From positions 103,122-167,121 of the forward strand of contig NZ_LRPC01000031.1 in NCBI RefSeq assembly GCF_001592965.1: a stretch of 64,000 nucleotides of DNA. The letters run 5' to 3'. The position numbers and the translations under genes are program-made. Origin of the DNA: Roseivirga spongicola (GTDB lineage Bacteria > Bacteroidota > Bacteroidia > Cytophagales > Cyclobacteriaceae). Below the pieces are notes generated by a model, which searched no databases, had not been told where the DNA came from, and saw nothing but the letters and a program-made list of their open reading frames with translations. Of the stretch, positions 52,883 to 62,402 are shown piece after piece (the first letter of the stretch is position 1; every line of letters begins with the position of its first letter).

Positions 52883-55306
52883 CTACCAAGCCACTTGTTG
52901 TTTTACATAGGTCAGGTCAATATTGATTTCTCGAGCTATTTCTTCTAAGGTTTCTATCAATGTATTGTCATCTTCGGTAGCTGCCGAACCCTTTGAATAC
53001 ATGGTTTTGCTTAGTTCAAAAACGCCATTTTGCAAGTTTACCAATATGGGGTTCAAACTAACCTTTTTAAAGAGCTTTATAGTGGCCAAGATATCATCTA
53101 ACACCTTGAGGTTTGAATGGTCAAGAAGGAACTCACGGAACATAGCGTCTAACTTGTCGTTGAGTTTGGCATTGAGCAGGTCTTCATTCAACTGAATACC
53201 CCACTTAATAACTTCATCACAAAGTTCGTCCATCTTTTGAATACTGAAATGGCCGTTTACAAGCAGGTCCTTAAACTCAATATTGATAACATCTTCAATG
53301 TTCTGCTTTAGCGTAGGCGGAATTTGAAGATTTTCTACCCGCATTACATTCATGATGTTGTAATTACGGTCGTAAATCTTTCGGTAAGAGTCATAAGCCA
53401 ATTCCTCACTTTCTGCGAGGTATTGATTGACGAGCTTCATTTGCTCATCTTTAAACATTCCGAAGAAGGAGAAAGTGTGCGCTTTAAATCCTTCTTTGAT
53501 GATGTCTACCACCTGAGAAATATTACTTTGATCGAAGGCCTTGCAAAGTGCACTAGAAATTGGTTCAAATTCTTCGGTAGATAATCTTCTCGAAGTTCCT
53601 CCAATAAGGTGATGCTGTCCAAGGTAAATCACCACAAAGCTGAATTCTTTTTCTGATGTGGTTACTTTAGATTTCACCCTAGTTGTACCATAGGCCAGCT
53701 TCTGAATACCTGCGCTCCGTCTATCGAAAAAGATACTATTACAATCGTAATTTAAGACCGTTAAACTTTGAGGATTATCGGCAAAAAGAGAAGCCACAGC
53801 GTAGTGCATGCCCACTTGTGTGAGCGATAACATGTAGGGCTTAATGTGTTTGAGGTAAATGTCTTTACCGCTGCCTTCTGCTGTTCTATTACTGTGGCCT
53901 CGGCTTAGGTCTTCTAGAAATTTGTCTTCGAACCTATACTCAGATTCACTTTCTCCTAGTTGAATGGCTCGGCAAGCATACTGTAGAATTTGAAGTGTTT
54001 CAATACCAGAAATATCGTTGAAGAACCAACCACAGCTGGTGTACATGAGCATGGCATTGCGCTGCATTTCGAGCATGCGCATTACGTGAGTGCGCTCGTC
54101 ATTTGTTAGCTTTTTATTGATGTGCTTTTTCAGAAAGCTCCTCAGGTTAGGTTTGCTTCTGTCTAAGATCACTTCAATGTATTCATCGCGCATGGCCCAA
54201 GGGTCATCAACAAAGCTAGCCATTCCCTTTTCGTAAATGTCTATCATGGTATCTCGCGCATTGTCTAGAGCAGTTCTGAGCGGCTCTCTCCATTTCTGGT
54301 TCCAATGACCTTCTCCACCTGTATGGCAACCGCAGTTAGATCTCCATCTTTCTACTCCGTGAACACAGCTCCATGAGCTATTTTCATGAATTTGCACTTC
54401 GTATGCTGGTTCGAAAAGCGATAAATACTGACCATAGTTGGTCAGCTTAGTGAAGTTATTCTCTTCGATGTATCTTAGGCAATAGGCCAGGGCCATATCG
54501 CCATTCTTGTGGTGATGGCCATAGCTTTCACCATCGGTAGCAATGTGAACGAACTCATTTTCTACATTTCCGCGGTAGCCTTCCATCAGGTCGTGGGCAA
54601 AGGCCTTACCATTCTGCAATACACCTTTAAATGCTACATTTTGAGAGCGTTCGCCATCATAAAAATAGAGCGTAATGCTTTCTCCGTTGGGCAGCGTGTA
54701 TTTGTAATGTTTGTTGGGGTCTATTCCTTCAGTCCAGTTTTGCTCACCAATTTTTCTAAACCTTGCAGCTTGTCTAGGAGCCAATAGGCTGAACTTTATG
54801 CCATGCTTAGCCATTAACTCAAGCGATTCTGAATCTACTGCAGCTTCGCCAAGCCACATGCCTTCTGGCTGACGGCCGAAACGCTTTCTGAAGTCTTCAA
54901 TTCCCCAGATAATCTGCGTTTCCTTGTCTCTTCTGTTGGCCAAAGGCATAATCATATGATTATAAACCTGAGCCATGGCCGAACCGTGCCCACCAAAGTT
55001 CTGCTGACTTTCTCTGTCTGAATCTAGAATGGCCTGATAAGTTTCAGGTGCATGTTGTTCCATCCATGAGAGTAGAGTAGGGCCAAAGTTGAAGCTGATC
55101 TTAGAGTAATTGTTGACAATGTCTATGATCTTCTGATCGTCATTGAGCACTCTGGAGAATGCATTAGGATAGTAGCATTCTTTGGTGATGCGCTCGTTCC
55201 AATCGTGATAGGGGAAAGCACTAGGTTGAATTTCGATTTTTTCTAACCATGCGTTTTCTCTTGGGGGCTGATAGAAGTGCCCGTGAATACATAAATATCT
55301 TTCCAT
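52883..55306 (-). CDS. GH57-family glycoside hydrolase (DUF3536 type)
   Basis: 807 residues. GH57 opening HGHFYQPPRENAW, WLGEAAVDSESLELMAKHGIKF (catalytic-region glutamate), then a DUF3536 region and long helical C-terminus. Likely an amylase- or branching-type alpha-glucan enzyme. It is the last gene of the glgE-maltokinase-glgB operon, with an 11-nt gap after glgB. Confidence 0.9.
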   Translation of the reverse strand: MERYLCIHGHFYQPPRENAWLEKIEIQPSAFPYHDWNERITKECYYPNAFSRVLNDDQKIIDIVNNYSKISFNFGPTLLSWMEQHAPETYQAILDSDRESQQNFGGHGSAMAQVYNHMIMPLANRRDKETQIIWGIEDFRKRFGRQPEGMWLGEAAVDSESLELMAKHGIKFSLLAPRQAARFRKIGEQNWTEGIDPNKHYKYTLPNGESITLYFYDGERSQNVAFKGVLQNGKAFAHDLMEGYRGNVENEFVHIATDGESYGHHHKNGDMALAYCLRYIEENNFTKLTNYGQYLSLFEPAYEVQIHENSSWSCVHGVERWRSNCGCHTGGEGHWNQKWREPLRTALDNARDTMIDIYEKGMASFVDDPWAMRDEYIEVILDRSKPNLRSFLKKHINKKLTNDERTHVMRMLEMQRNAMLMYTSCGWFFNDISGIETLQILQYACRAIQLGESESEYRFEDKFLEDLSRGHSNRTAEGSGKDIYLKHIKPYMLSLTQVGMHYAVASLFADNPQSLTVLNYDCNSIFFDRRSAGIQKLAYGTTRVKSKVTTSEKEFSFVVIYLGQHHLIGGTSRRLSTEEFEPISSALCKAFDQSNISQVVDIIKEGFKAHTFSFFGMFKDEQMKLVNQYLAESEELAYDSYRKIYDRNYNIMNVMRVENLQIPPTLKQNIEDVINIEFKDLLVNGHFSIQKMDELCDEVIKWGIQLNEDLLNAKLNDKLDAMFREFLLDHSNLKVLDDILATIKLFKKVSLNPILVNLQNGVFELSKTMYSKGSAATEDDNTLIETLEEIAREINIDLTYVKQQVAW

Positions 55307-55317
55307 GAGGAATTTTC

Positions 55318-57279
55318 CTACTTCTTAGCCTTTGGTTTAGCTGCGCTTTTCTTCGCAGTTTTCGCTTCTGGCACTTGTTTGAAAATAATTACCGACAAAG
55401 GAGGTAGTGTCAGCTCCAATGAGTTCGGTCTTCCATGGTGAGGTTGTGCTTGCGACTGAATCTTACCTTCGTTGGCTACTCCGCTTCCCCAGAATTCTTT
55501 AGCATCTGAGTTAAAGATTTCTTGCCAAGTGCCACCGTTGATTCCGATTCTGTAATGCTCGCGAACAACAGGCGTAAAATTACAGATTACTGTCAGGTTA
55601 TCTGCTTCATTCTCGCCTTTTCTAATAAAGCTCAGCACCGAATTCTGATAATCGTTTAGTTCAATCCATTCAAAACCTTCTGCGGTGAATCCATTTTGGT
55701 ATAAGCCTGGCTCTGACTGGTAGAGTTTGTTCAGGGCCTTAGTAAGTTGCTGAACACCTTGGTGGGGTGCATGCTTTAGCAAATGCCAGTCTAAAGAATA
55801 ATCATGTTTCCATTCAGAAGTCTGCCCAATTTCTCCCCCCATAAATACCAGCTTAGTGCCAGGGTGAGTGTACATATAGCCATAAAGCAAGCGCAAATTG
55901 GCAAATCGTTGCCATTCATCGCCTGGCATTCTGTCAATCAGAGGACCTTTGCCATGTACCACCTCATCGTGTGAGAGTGGCAGCATAAAATTCTCAGTGA
56001 AAGCGTAGTTTAAGCTGAAGGTAATGTTGTTTTGGTGGTACTGGCGGTGAAACGGATCTTTCTTGAAATACTCTAGCGTATCGTGCATCCAGCCCATCAT
56101 CCACTTCATTCCGAAGCCTAAGCCGCCTACATAAGTAGGTCTTGAAACTGCTGGCCATGCCGTAGATTCTTCGGCAATAGTCTGAATGCCTTCAAATTCG
56201 CTGTAAACGTATTCATTTAGTTCTTTTAAAAGGGAAATGGCCTCTAAGTTCTCTCTTCCACCATATTGGTTAGGTATCCATTCGCCTTCTTTTCTTGAGT
56301 AATCTAAGTAGAGCATAGAGGCTACTGCATCTACCCTGAGTCCATCGGCATGCCCAACATCTAACCAAAATCCTGCGCTACTGATCAAGAATGATCGTAC
56401 TTCATTTCTACCATAATTGAAGATGTAGGAGCTCCAGTCAGGGTGATAGCCTTGGCGAGGATCTGCATGCTCGAAGAGGTGAGTGCCATCGAAGTTATAG
56501 ATTCCGTGGTCATCGTTAGGGAAGTGGGAAGGAACCCAGTCCATGATTACGCCTATTTCAGCTTCATGGAAAGCATCCATCATCGCAAAGAAGTCATCTG
56601 GAGTTCCGTATCTAGAGGTTGGGGCAAAGTAACCTGTGCCTTGGTAACCCCATGAACCAAAGAATGGATGTTCCATTAAAGGTAGAAACTCCACATGCGT
56701 ATAGCCCATGTCTTTGACGTAATTAACTAAGTCTACCGCTAGTTCTTGATAGCTTAAAGATTCGCCATTCTCTTTGCGCTTCCATGACCCTAAATGCACT
56801 TCATATACCGAAAAAGGCTGATTTAAGGCGTTTTTTTCTTTTCTTGCTTGCATCCACTGAGCATCTTTCCACTGGTAGTTGTTTTGCCACACAACAGATG
56901 CTGTTTTAGGTGGAACTTCCCAGTGCATAGCAAAGGGATCTCCTTTTTCTAACACTTGCCCGTAATTGTTAGAGTGGATTTTGTACTTGTAAACCGTTCC
57001 TTGGGCTAGTTCTGGTACAAAACCTTCCCATACACCAGAACCATCCCAGCGAGGGTAAAGCTCATATCCATCTCCATTCCATGAGTTGAAGTCACCAATA
57101 AGCTGAACCTTACTGGCATTGGGTGCCCAAACGGCAAAATGGGTGCCTTTTGTGCCTTCAACCTCTATGATATGGGAGCCTAGCTTTTCGTAAAGCTTAA
57201 AGTGTTTTCCTGACTTGAAGAGGCTACTATCGAATTCAGTAAAAAGAGAGTTGGAGCTAACGTGCTTATGTTCCTTCAT
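55318..57279 (-). CDS. glgB: 1,4-alpha-glucan branching enzyme
   Basis: 653 residues. N-terminal CBM48 (FAVWAPNASKVQLIGDFN), GH13 core with DWVPSHFPNDDHG, GLRVDAVASMLYLDYSR (nucleophile Asp), IAEEST (acid/base Glu), LPLSHDEVVHGK. C-terminal beta domain and a lysine/alanine tail. It creates alpha-1,6 branches. Starts 2 nt after the maltokinase stop. Confidence 0.96.
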   Translation of the reverse strand: MKEHKHVSSNSLFTEFDSSLFKSGKHFKLYEKLGSHIIEVEGTKGTHFAVWAPNASKVQLIGDFNSWNGDGYELYPRWDGSGVWEGFVPELAQGTVYKYKIHSNNYGQVLEKGDPFAMHWEVPPKTASVVWQNNYQWKDAQWMQARKEKNALNQPFSVYEVHLGSWKRKENGESLSYQELAVDLVNYVKDMGYTHVEFLPLMEHPFFGSWGYQGTGYFAPTSRYGTPDDFFAMMDAFHEAEIGVIMDWVPSHFPNDDHGIYNFDGTHLFEHADPRQGYHPDWSSYIFNYGRNEVRSFLISSAGFWLDVGHADGLRVDAVASMLYLDYSRKEGEWIPNQYGGRENLEAISLLKELNEYVYSEFEGIQTIAEESTAWPAVSRPTYVGGLGFGMKWMMGWMHDTLEYFKKDPFHRQYHQNNITFSLNYAFTENFMLPLSHDEVVHGKGPLIDRMPGDEWQRFANLRLLYGYMYTHPGTKLVFMGGEIGQTSEWKHDYSLDWHLLKHAPHQGVQQLTKALNKLYQSEPGLYQNGFTAEGFEWIELNDYQNSVLSFIRKGENEADNLTVICNFTPVVREHYRIGINGGTWQEIFNSDAKEFWGSGVANEGKIQSQAQPHHGRPNSLELTLPPLSVIIFKQVPEAKTAKKSAAKPKAKK

Positions 57280-57281
57280 GG

Positions 57282-58907
57282 TTAATCTTCTAATATTTGT
57301 TTGATGCCGGTGAGTGGAATTATCACCCAGTCGGGTCTGGCTTTGAGTTCATAGCCGATTTCATACACTGCTTTTTCGAGTAGGTGATATTTGAGCAGAT
57401 ATCTTATTTCTGACTCGTAGCCTATATTCAGGCCTTTGTTCATGGCTGTGGTTACATACTTGTTTAAGAAAACTGAAGCTATGGCTCTATAGTATTTTTC
57501 GCCCGCTTCAAACAGCTCTTCTCTAGACAGCTTGTGGTTGAGTTTGTCGTCAAAGATCACTGCATATACGCCATAGTGAAAAGAGCGAAGCATTCCGGCT
57601 ACATCTTTCAATGGAGTTTGCTTTACCTTGCGGTCACGAATAGTACTTTCTGGTTCGCCTTCGTAATCGATGATGTAAAAATCATCTTGCTCATTCATTA
57701 GAATTTGGCCTAAGTGCAAGTCGCCATGAATTCTGATTCGGCTAGAGTTGAGCTGAGACTCTTCAAAAGCCAAGAATCGAGTAGTGATTTCTTCCCTAGC
57801 AGAAACAAACATTTCAGCGTATTCTTTGGCTAGGCCATCCAGTTTATTCAGGTTTTCTTCTACCAAAATAAAGCGGGCATTTAACTGGTAGATGATCCGG
57901 TTTTTAAGCCATACCGTATAGTCTCCGTTAAATGGTATGGGGAAGAACTTGGCGTCAATCTTATTTTTGAAAAGAGCAATATGCATTTCTGCTACCCTTA
58001 GTGCCATCTTCTCTACCTTTTCCAAAACATCATCTCCGATGAGAAGCCTAAAATCAGACCTGATATCATCGGGAGAGTTGAAGTCGAATTTGTTGATGTA
58101 TTGAATGTCTTCAGGTGCCATATCGGTTGCCTGAATTCTTTCAAAGTACCCCTTCATCATTTCTAAAGTATGATTCCAGGCTTCTCCAATATTATCAATG
58201 CGCTCTTGCATTATGCCAATGGAGATGGTGGCGTATTCATTCTTAATCCAGCTTACGCTACCAGCATATTTTGGGCAGTTATTAAAGTCACTTTCATCTG
58301 AAAGAAACTTGGTGAGTTCCAAGTCTGGGTTAGCGTCTTGGAATAGCCTTCTATATGCTTTGAAGAAATATTTTCCGTTGAATTCAATAGACGTGTTACT
58401 CTGATCGAAACCTAATACTCTAGATGACTCATAAGTCTGGCTAGACCTAAGGACCTTGCCTTTTTCAAAGAGTATTTTCGTATTTCCGTCTGTTACAGTT
58501 TTTTGAGATAGTATTTGCTTGTAGAGGGCTTTTCTGAACTGTTCATAGTAAAGGGCATCTATTAACAGTCCCTGTTCTTCATCCAGTACCAGAGGAGTTA
58601 TTTCGCCCTTCGCATCATCTATTTGATCTGAAGAATCGACCAATGCTAAGGTGATGAAGTAGTACTCAGTAAAACCGGCTTCGAAGTTTACTTCTATGGT
58701 AATAAAAAATGCCGTTTCTTGATCATTGATCTGAAACGGCATTTTCATTTCTATTCTACATGTTTTTGCCTTTTGGGTTTTGGCTGCATACCAACGGGTA
58801 CTCATCATATACTTGGGCAGTATACTATTGCTGAGCTGATGTCTGAAGTCTTCGTCTTCAAACTTTGCTATCCATTCAATGTCCCTATTGTTGGTTGCTT
58901 TAGCCAT
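57282..58907 (-). CDS. mak: Maltokinase (trehalose synthase-fused-kinase-like, stand-alone)
   Basis: 541 residues. Kinase fold with IRIHGDLHLGQILMN (catalytic HGD) and YIIDYEGEP (metal-binding DYEGE). N-terminal cap domain typical of Mak/Pep2. It phosphorylates maltose to maltose 1-phosphate for GlgE. No trehalose synthase domain is fused and none lies next to it. 8 nt after glgE. Confidence 0.9.
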   Translation of the reverse strand: MAKATNNRDIEWIAKFEDEDFRHQLSNSILPKYMMSTRWYAAKTQKAKTCRIEMKMPFQINDQETAFFITIEVNFEAGFTEYYFITLALVDSSDQIDDAKGEITPLVLDEEQGLLIDALYYEQFRKALYKQILSQKTVTDGNTKILFEKGKVLRSSQTYESSRVLGFDQSNTSIEFNGKYFFKAYRRLFQDANPDLELTKFLSDESDFNNCPKYAGSVSWIKNEYATISIGIMQERIDNIGEAWNHTLEMMKGYFERIQATDMAPEDIQYINKFDFNSPDDIRSDFRLLIGDDVLEKVEKMALRVAEMHIALFKNKIDAKFFPIPFNGDYTVWLKNRIIYQLNARFILVEENLNKLDGLAKEYAEMFVSAREEITTRFLAFEESQLNSSRIRIHGDLHLGQILMNEQDDFYIIDYEGEPESTIRDRKVKQTPLKDVAGMLRSFHYGVYAVIFDDKLNHKLSREELFEAGEKYYRAIASVFLNKYVTTAMNKGLNIGYESEIRYLLKYHLLEKAVYEIGYELKARPDWVIIPLTGIKQILED

Positions 58908-58915
58908 AATTCATT

Positions 58916-60859
58916 CTAATAATGTATTGAAAAAATATGATAAGGTATCTGATATGGATCTAGCTCAACAAAGTTCCACTCTTGGTTCCAGATATAGCTG
59001 TTACCAGTAATGAGGTCAGTAACTCTGATTGGGTGATTATTATCTAAGCCTAATTTATGTTTAGGTACTTGTACCCAGCCGCCTTGTTTATTGTAAGGGT
59101 CTAGGTTTACGGCAAACAGCATGTTGTCCGTTTTATCTTGGCTTTGCTTGAAATAAGCCAGAATTCGATCGTTTTCTATTTGGCAGAAATCAATGTTGTT
59201 GGTTTCCTGGAGGGCTTTGTGCTCTTTTCTAATCTTATTGATTTTCCCTACAAGCTGCCCCACTTTAGTCACTTTTTTCCAATCCCAATGCCTTACTTCA
59301 TACTTTTCTGAGTTGAGATATTCTTCCTTACCAATTACCGCAGCGTTTTCAATTTGCTCATAAACAGGGCCGTACATTCCAAAGTTAGAACTCAATGTTG
59401 CGGCCATCATGTGTCTGGTAATGTATAGATTTTCGTTACCTCCTTGCAGCATCCAAGGGTTAATATCTGGTGTGTTAGGCCAAAAGTTAGGACGGAAATA
59501 GTCCTTCATTGGGCTTTTGGTCAACTCGTTCATGTACTCAATGAGTTCGCTCTTACTGGTTCTCCAAGTATAGTAAGTATAGCCTTGGGTAAAGCCAATT
59601 TTAGCTAAGCGCTGCATGGTTTTGGGCTTAGTAAAAGCTTCGGAAAGAAATAGAACGTCCTGATCTACTTTCTTCACTTCTGCAATCAGGTATTCCCAGA
59701 AACCGAATGGTTTGGTGTGGGGGTTGTCTACCCTAAAGATTTTAATACCAAGTTTGTTCCAATACAGCACTATGCTGATGAATTCGTCCCACATATTCTC
59801 CCAGTCTTCCGACTCGAAGTAGATAGGGTATATATCCTGATACTTCTTTGGTGGATTCTCGGCATACTGAACCGTTCCATCCGGTCGCCATTTGAACCAG
59901 CTTGGATGTTCCTTAACATAAGGGTGATCGGGAGAGCACTGAAGTGCAAAATCCATAGCGATTTCAATGCCATGCTCCGCTGCTACTTTTATTACTTCCT
60001 GAAAGTCTTCTAAAGAACCTAGTTCAGGCAAAATGTCTTTATGACCACCTTCTTTGTTGCCAATAGCCCAAGGCACACCAACATCGTCCGGCAAAGCGGT
60101 AGTGGTATTGTTCTTGCCTTTTCTATGCGCAGTTCCTATAGGGTGAACAGGAGGGAAGTAAATAACATCGAAGCCTTGTTCTGCTACTAATGGAATAATT
60201 TCCAATACATCTTTAAAGGTTCCGTGTTGGTTAGGCTCTTTGGCGGTAGATCTAGGAAAGAATTCATACCAAGAACTAAACAAAGCCTTCTTTCGGTCTA
60301 CATATAGAGGTAAGAGTTTATCGTAGGTTGTAGCAAATTGCTTAACTGGATTTGTTAAAAAGACCTGATGTAGTTTTTCTGATTGAGCTTCTTCTATAGC
60401 AAAGTTATAGTCGTCAGTATTCTTGAAAGCAGCAATGAGTTGCTCTAAATACTCCTTATCCGCCTTACTTTTTTTCTTGGCAGCCTGGAGGTATTGAATA
60501 CCATCTTCTAGTTCTACATTTACTTGTTGTCCGTCTTCAATTTTGCGCTCTATATTGTGCTGCCAAGTAAGTGGGTAGTCTATCCAGGCTTCAACAGTAT
60601 ACTCGTACAATCCTTGTTTTTCGACCTTAAAAGAGCCAGCCCATCGATCGTTTTCATGCAATTCCATGGGAGCGTACTTCCACGCCTTAGCGCTTTGGTG
60701 CTTATACTTGACGTGCGCATTGAGTACATCGTGCCCATCGGCCAATAAGTCTGCAGATACTTCAAGTATTTGGCCTACAACCCGCTTAGCAGCATGCTGT
60801 CCACAATTGATTTCAGGAGAAACGTTTTCAATGACAACGCGTCTTTGACCAGATTTCAT
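58916..60859 (-). CDS. glgE: Alpha-1,4-glucan:maltose-1-phosphate maltosyltransferase
   Basis: 647 residues. N-terminal DUF3416 beta domain, then a GH13_3 core: FPPVHPIGTAHRKGKNN, MDFALQCSPDHPYV, FRVDNPHTKPFGFWEYLI (nucleophile Asp), FLSEAFTKP (acid/base Glu). It extends alpha-glucan from maltose 1-phosphate. First gene of the operon. Confidence 0.96.
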   Translation of the reverse strand: MKSGQRRVVIENVSPEINCGQHAAKRVVGQILEVSADLLADGHDVLNAHVKYKHQSAKAWKYAPMELHENDRWAGSFKVEKQGLYEYTVEAWIDYPLTWQHNIERKIEDGQQVNVELEDGIQYLQAAKKKSKADKEYLEQLIAAFKNTDDYNFAIEEAQSEKLHQVFLTNPVKQFATTYDKLLPLYVDRKKALFSSWYEFFPRSTAKEPNQHGTFKDVLEIIPLVAEQGFDVIYFPPVHPIGTAHRKGKNNTTTALPDDVGVPWAIGNKEGGHKDILPELGSLEDFQEVIKVAAEHGIEIAMDFALQCSPDHPYVKEHPSWFKWRPDGTVQYAENPPKKYQDIYPIYFESEDWENMWDEFISIVLYWNKLGIKIFRVDNPHTKPFGFWEYLIAEVKKVDQDVLFLSEAFTKPKTMQRLAKIGFTQGYTYYTWRTSKSELIEYMNELTKSPMKDYFRPNFWPNTPDINPWMLQGGNENLYITRHMMAATLSSNFGMYGPVYEQIENAAVIGKEEYLNSEKYEVRHWDWKKVTKVGQLVGKINKIRKEHKALQETNNIDFCQIENDRILAYFKQSQDKTDNMLFAVNLDPYNKQGGWVQVPKHKLGLDNNHPIRVTDLITGNSYIWNQEWNFVELDPYQIPYHIFSIHY

Positions 60860-61137
60860 GATAAGGTTGATTTAGAGTGATTTGAAGGAGTGTTTTCTTA
60901 GTGTCAGTCAAGGCAATGCAAATTGCTCTAATGAAATTAAAGAAAAATCTAACGCCTTATCAAGCTAGGTTGGTCGAATTCTAATGCAAACGCTTGCCAA
61001 AGAGTAGTAGTTCTAGTTCAATGTTTTATGTTCAAAGAGGTTGTAACCTAGAGTGATTGATTTTTCATAAGAACTCAAGTAGTTGATAAGCTCTCAATTT
61101 CATTCGCTCGTGGGTGGGGGAGTTGAGCCTAAGCCCA

Positions 61138-61170
61138 ACAAAAAAGCCCGAGCATTGCTGCTCGGGCTTT
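61138..61170 (-). terminator. Intrinsic terminator of the ribosomal operon
   Basis: AAAGCCCGAGCA/TGCTCGGGCTTT, 12 bp, loop TTGC, T-run on the minus strand. Confidence 0.9.
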
Positions 61171-61191
61171 CCTTTTATGTTTTAAGATTGC

Positions 61192-61635
61192 TTACTCAGC
61201 TACAACGCTGAATTTTACATCTTTCTTAACTTCTTTGTGAAGATCGATTTCTACTTCGTAGTCACCTACCATTTTCACTTCGCTCTTGAAAGAGATTTTC
61301 TTTCTATCAACATCGATGCCTTTAGCTTTCAATGCATCAGAAATTTGAAGTGTAGTAACTGCACCAAAGATTTTACCGCTATCACCAACTTTAGCTTTGA
61401 TCTCTAATACAGAGTCACCAATTGCATTTGCAATAGCTTCTGCATCAGTTTTGATTTTCTCTGCTTTGTGAGCCGCTTGCTTAATGTTCTCTTCGATCAT
61501 TTTGCGGTTAGACTCGTTAGCAATGATAGCAAAACCTTGAGGAATAAGGTAGTTTCTACCGTAACCAGGCTTTACACTTACTGTGTCGTTCTTATAGCCT
61601 AAACCTTTAATATCTGTTTTCAATATTACTTCCAT
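61192..61635 (-). CDS. rplI: 50S ribosomal protein L9
   Basis: 147 residues. N-terminal globular domain MEVILKTDIKGLGYKND...GYGRNYLIPQGFA, long connecting helix, C-terminal domain. Third gene of rpsF-rpsR-rplI. Confidence 0.97.
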   Translation of the reverse strand: MEVILKTDIKGLGYKNDTVSVKPGYGRNYLIPQGFAIIANESNRKMIEENIKQAAHKAEKIKTDAEAIANAIGDSVLEIKAKVGDSGKIFGAVTTLQISDALKAKGIDVDRKKISFKSEVKMVGDYEVEIDLHKEVKKDVKFSVVAE

Positions 61636-61657
61636 GACTTCTCTACAGTTTAGGTTA

Positions 61658-61909
61658 TTACTTCAATCCATCAGCTACGTAAGGTAGAAGGGCAAGGTGT
61701 CTTGCTCTCTTTACCGCCTGAGTAACTTTCTTCTGGTATTTTAAGCTAGTACCGGTAATTCTTCTTGGAAGAATTTTACCTTGCTCGTTTACGAAGCTCA
61801 ACAAGAAATCTGGGTTCTTGTAGTCTACGTATTTGATACCGTTTTTCTTGAAGCGGCAGTATTTCTTCTTCTGCTGCTCTCTGTTTACTGGTTCGTTAAC
61901 TAATGTCAT
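61658..61909 (-). CDS. rpsR: 30S ribosomal protein S18
   Basis: 83 residues, with [18 protein letters not shown] and [29 protein letters not shown]. Overlaps rpsF by 4 nt (ATGA). Confidence 0.97.
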   Translation of the reverse strand: MTLVNEPVNREQQKKKYCRFKKNGIKYVDYKNPDFLLSFVNEQGKILPRRITGTSLKYQKKVTQAVKRARHLALLPYVADGLK

Positions 61910-62271
61910 GCTGCTGCCTCCTCTTTCTTAGATTTCTTCTTAAATGCACCTGATCTTCTCTTGTCGTTGTACTCTACTGCGTGTTTGTCTAGTGCAACAG
62001 TTAAGAATCTCATTACTCTCTCATCTCTTTTAAATTCGATTTCTAGAGAGGCGATTAAACTTGGGTCGGCTTTGAACTCTACAAGATTATAGAAACCGGT
62101 AGACTTGTGCTGAATTGGGTACGCCAATTTCTTAAGTCCCCACATCTCTGTGTTAATAATCTCAGCTCCACCATTTTTGAGGAGTTGTTCGTACTGGCCG
62201 ACAGCATCCTTCATCTGGTCTTCAGACAAAACGGGATTTAAAATGAATACTGTCTCGTAATTCTTTAACAT
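61906..62271 (-). CDS. rpsF: 30S ribosomal protein S6
   Basis: 121 residues, with [39 protein letters not shown] and a lysine/alanine-rich tail. First gene of the operon. Confidence 0.97.
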   Translation of the reverse strand: MLKNYETVFILNPVLSEDQMKDAVGQYEQLLKNGGAEIINTEMWGLKKLAYPIQHKSTGFYNLVEFKADPSLIASLEIEFKRDERVMRFLTVALDKHAVEYNDKRRSGAFKKKSKKEEAAA

Positions 62272-62294
62272 TTGAATAAATTTATTTTGGGCTG

Positions 62295-62302
62295 CAAAGG
62301 TA
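62295..62302 (-). promoter_or_regulatory. -7 promoter box of the rpsF operon
   Basis: On the minus strand TACCTTTG, 23 nt upstream of the rpsF ATG. Confidence 0.6.
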
Positions 62303-62402
62303 GGTGTTTCTGTTTAAAAATCCACCCTTTGTAAAAGAATGTCACAAAATTAATAAGGCCATTCTCTATTGCTTATTTTCATGCAGTTAAAATGCCTTAG
62401 TA

